This document shows, in pieces, positions 13,812-13,831 of a DNA stretch of 13,831 nt. Position 1 is the stretch's first letter; every line of letters begins with the position of its first letter. The translations under genes and the position numbers were made by a program. The stretch is taken from the NCBI GenBank assembly GCA_902795725.1, contig CADBLY010000073.1, forward strand, positions 1 through 13,831. The letters are read 5' to 3'. Under the pieces are notes generated by a model that saw only the letters and a program-made list of their open reading frames with translations, was not told the DNA's origin and ran no database searches. The stretch comes from an uncultured Erysipelotrichaceae bacterium. Its GTDB lineage: Bacteria; Bacillota_I; Bacilli_A; RF39; UBA660.

Positions 13812-13831
13812 GTGGTTGATGTGTGGTTAGA
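13812..13831 (+). CDS. Possible start of another gene (GTG start, six codons visible)
   Basis: GAAGGG (13801-13806) followed 5 bases later by GTG would begin a frame MVDVWL that runs off the edge. The spacing from the TATAAT (17 bases) matches the short-leader layout of other genes here. An ATG at 13819 is ruled out by a stop after three codons. Product cannot be told. Confidence 0.3.

Noticed and set aside
1..13831. tRNA, rRNA, CRISPR array, transposase, integrase or attachment site
   Set aside because: None was recognised when reading both strands; no inverted repeats bounding a gene and no repeat-spacer pattern were seen.

Overview
The window is very AT-rich DNA with intrinsic terminators, strong Shine-Dalgarno sequences and Bacillus-type gene families: AddAB, SpoVS, LemA with a DUF2207 protein, and MraZ-RsmH-FtsL. 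This points to a low-GC member of the Bacillota, probably an uncultured, streamlined, possibly gut-living relative of Bacilli/Erysipelotrichia. The taxonomic placement is inference. Every complete gene reads through in the standard bacterial code. Of the 11 stop codons, 7 are TAG, 4 are TAA and none is TGA.

Layout. 1-320 is the 3' end of a protein with a YWTM...RPVIN tail, the kind seen at the C-terminus of surface proteins or pilin-like proteins. Its last 28 or so codons form an abrupt GC-rich island full of NNC codons and look like the variable region of a diversity-generating retroelement (DGR); no reverse transcriptase or template repeat lies in the window. 389-5681 is an addB-addA pair (double-strand break end processing), with an 8-base overlap and a shortened AddB. 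A perfect 28-base palindrome separates it from a convergent membrane gene of the CmpB-like family (5699-6190, minus strand). Divergent from that gene is spoVS (6291-6551). lemA and a DUF2207 membrane protein (6622-8910) form a two-gene unit. A gene-free stretch (8921-9271) holds two hairpin/T-run structures. mraZ-rsmH-ftsL (9344-10981) is a short division operon behind a promoter followed by four AGTGG boxes at exact 10-base spacing, the expected MraZ operator. A UUCG-loop terminator ends that operon after ftsL. It is followed by a separately transcribed gene for an unrecognised 863-residue protein (11065-13656), and then the possible first codons of another gene at the right edge.

How the genes work together. 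AddA and AddB form one helicase-nuclease. LemA and the DUF2207 protein are probable membrane partners. MraZ probably controls its own operon, which links 16S rRNA methylation (RsmH) to a divisome protein (FtsL). Promoters tend to sit 17-26 bases from the start codon, so most 5' leaders contain little more than the ribosome binding site. Several terminator stems include the stop codon of the gene before them.

Most worth following up: the candidate DGR variable region at 210-296, the 863-residue orphan protein in the division region, the truncated AddB, the four-box MraZ operator, and the structured gap at 8921-9271.
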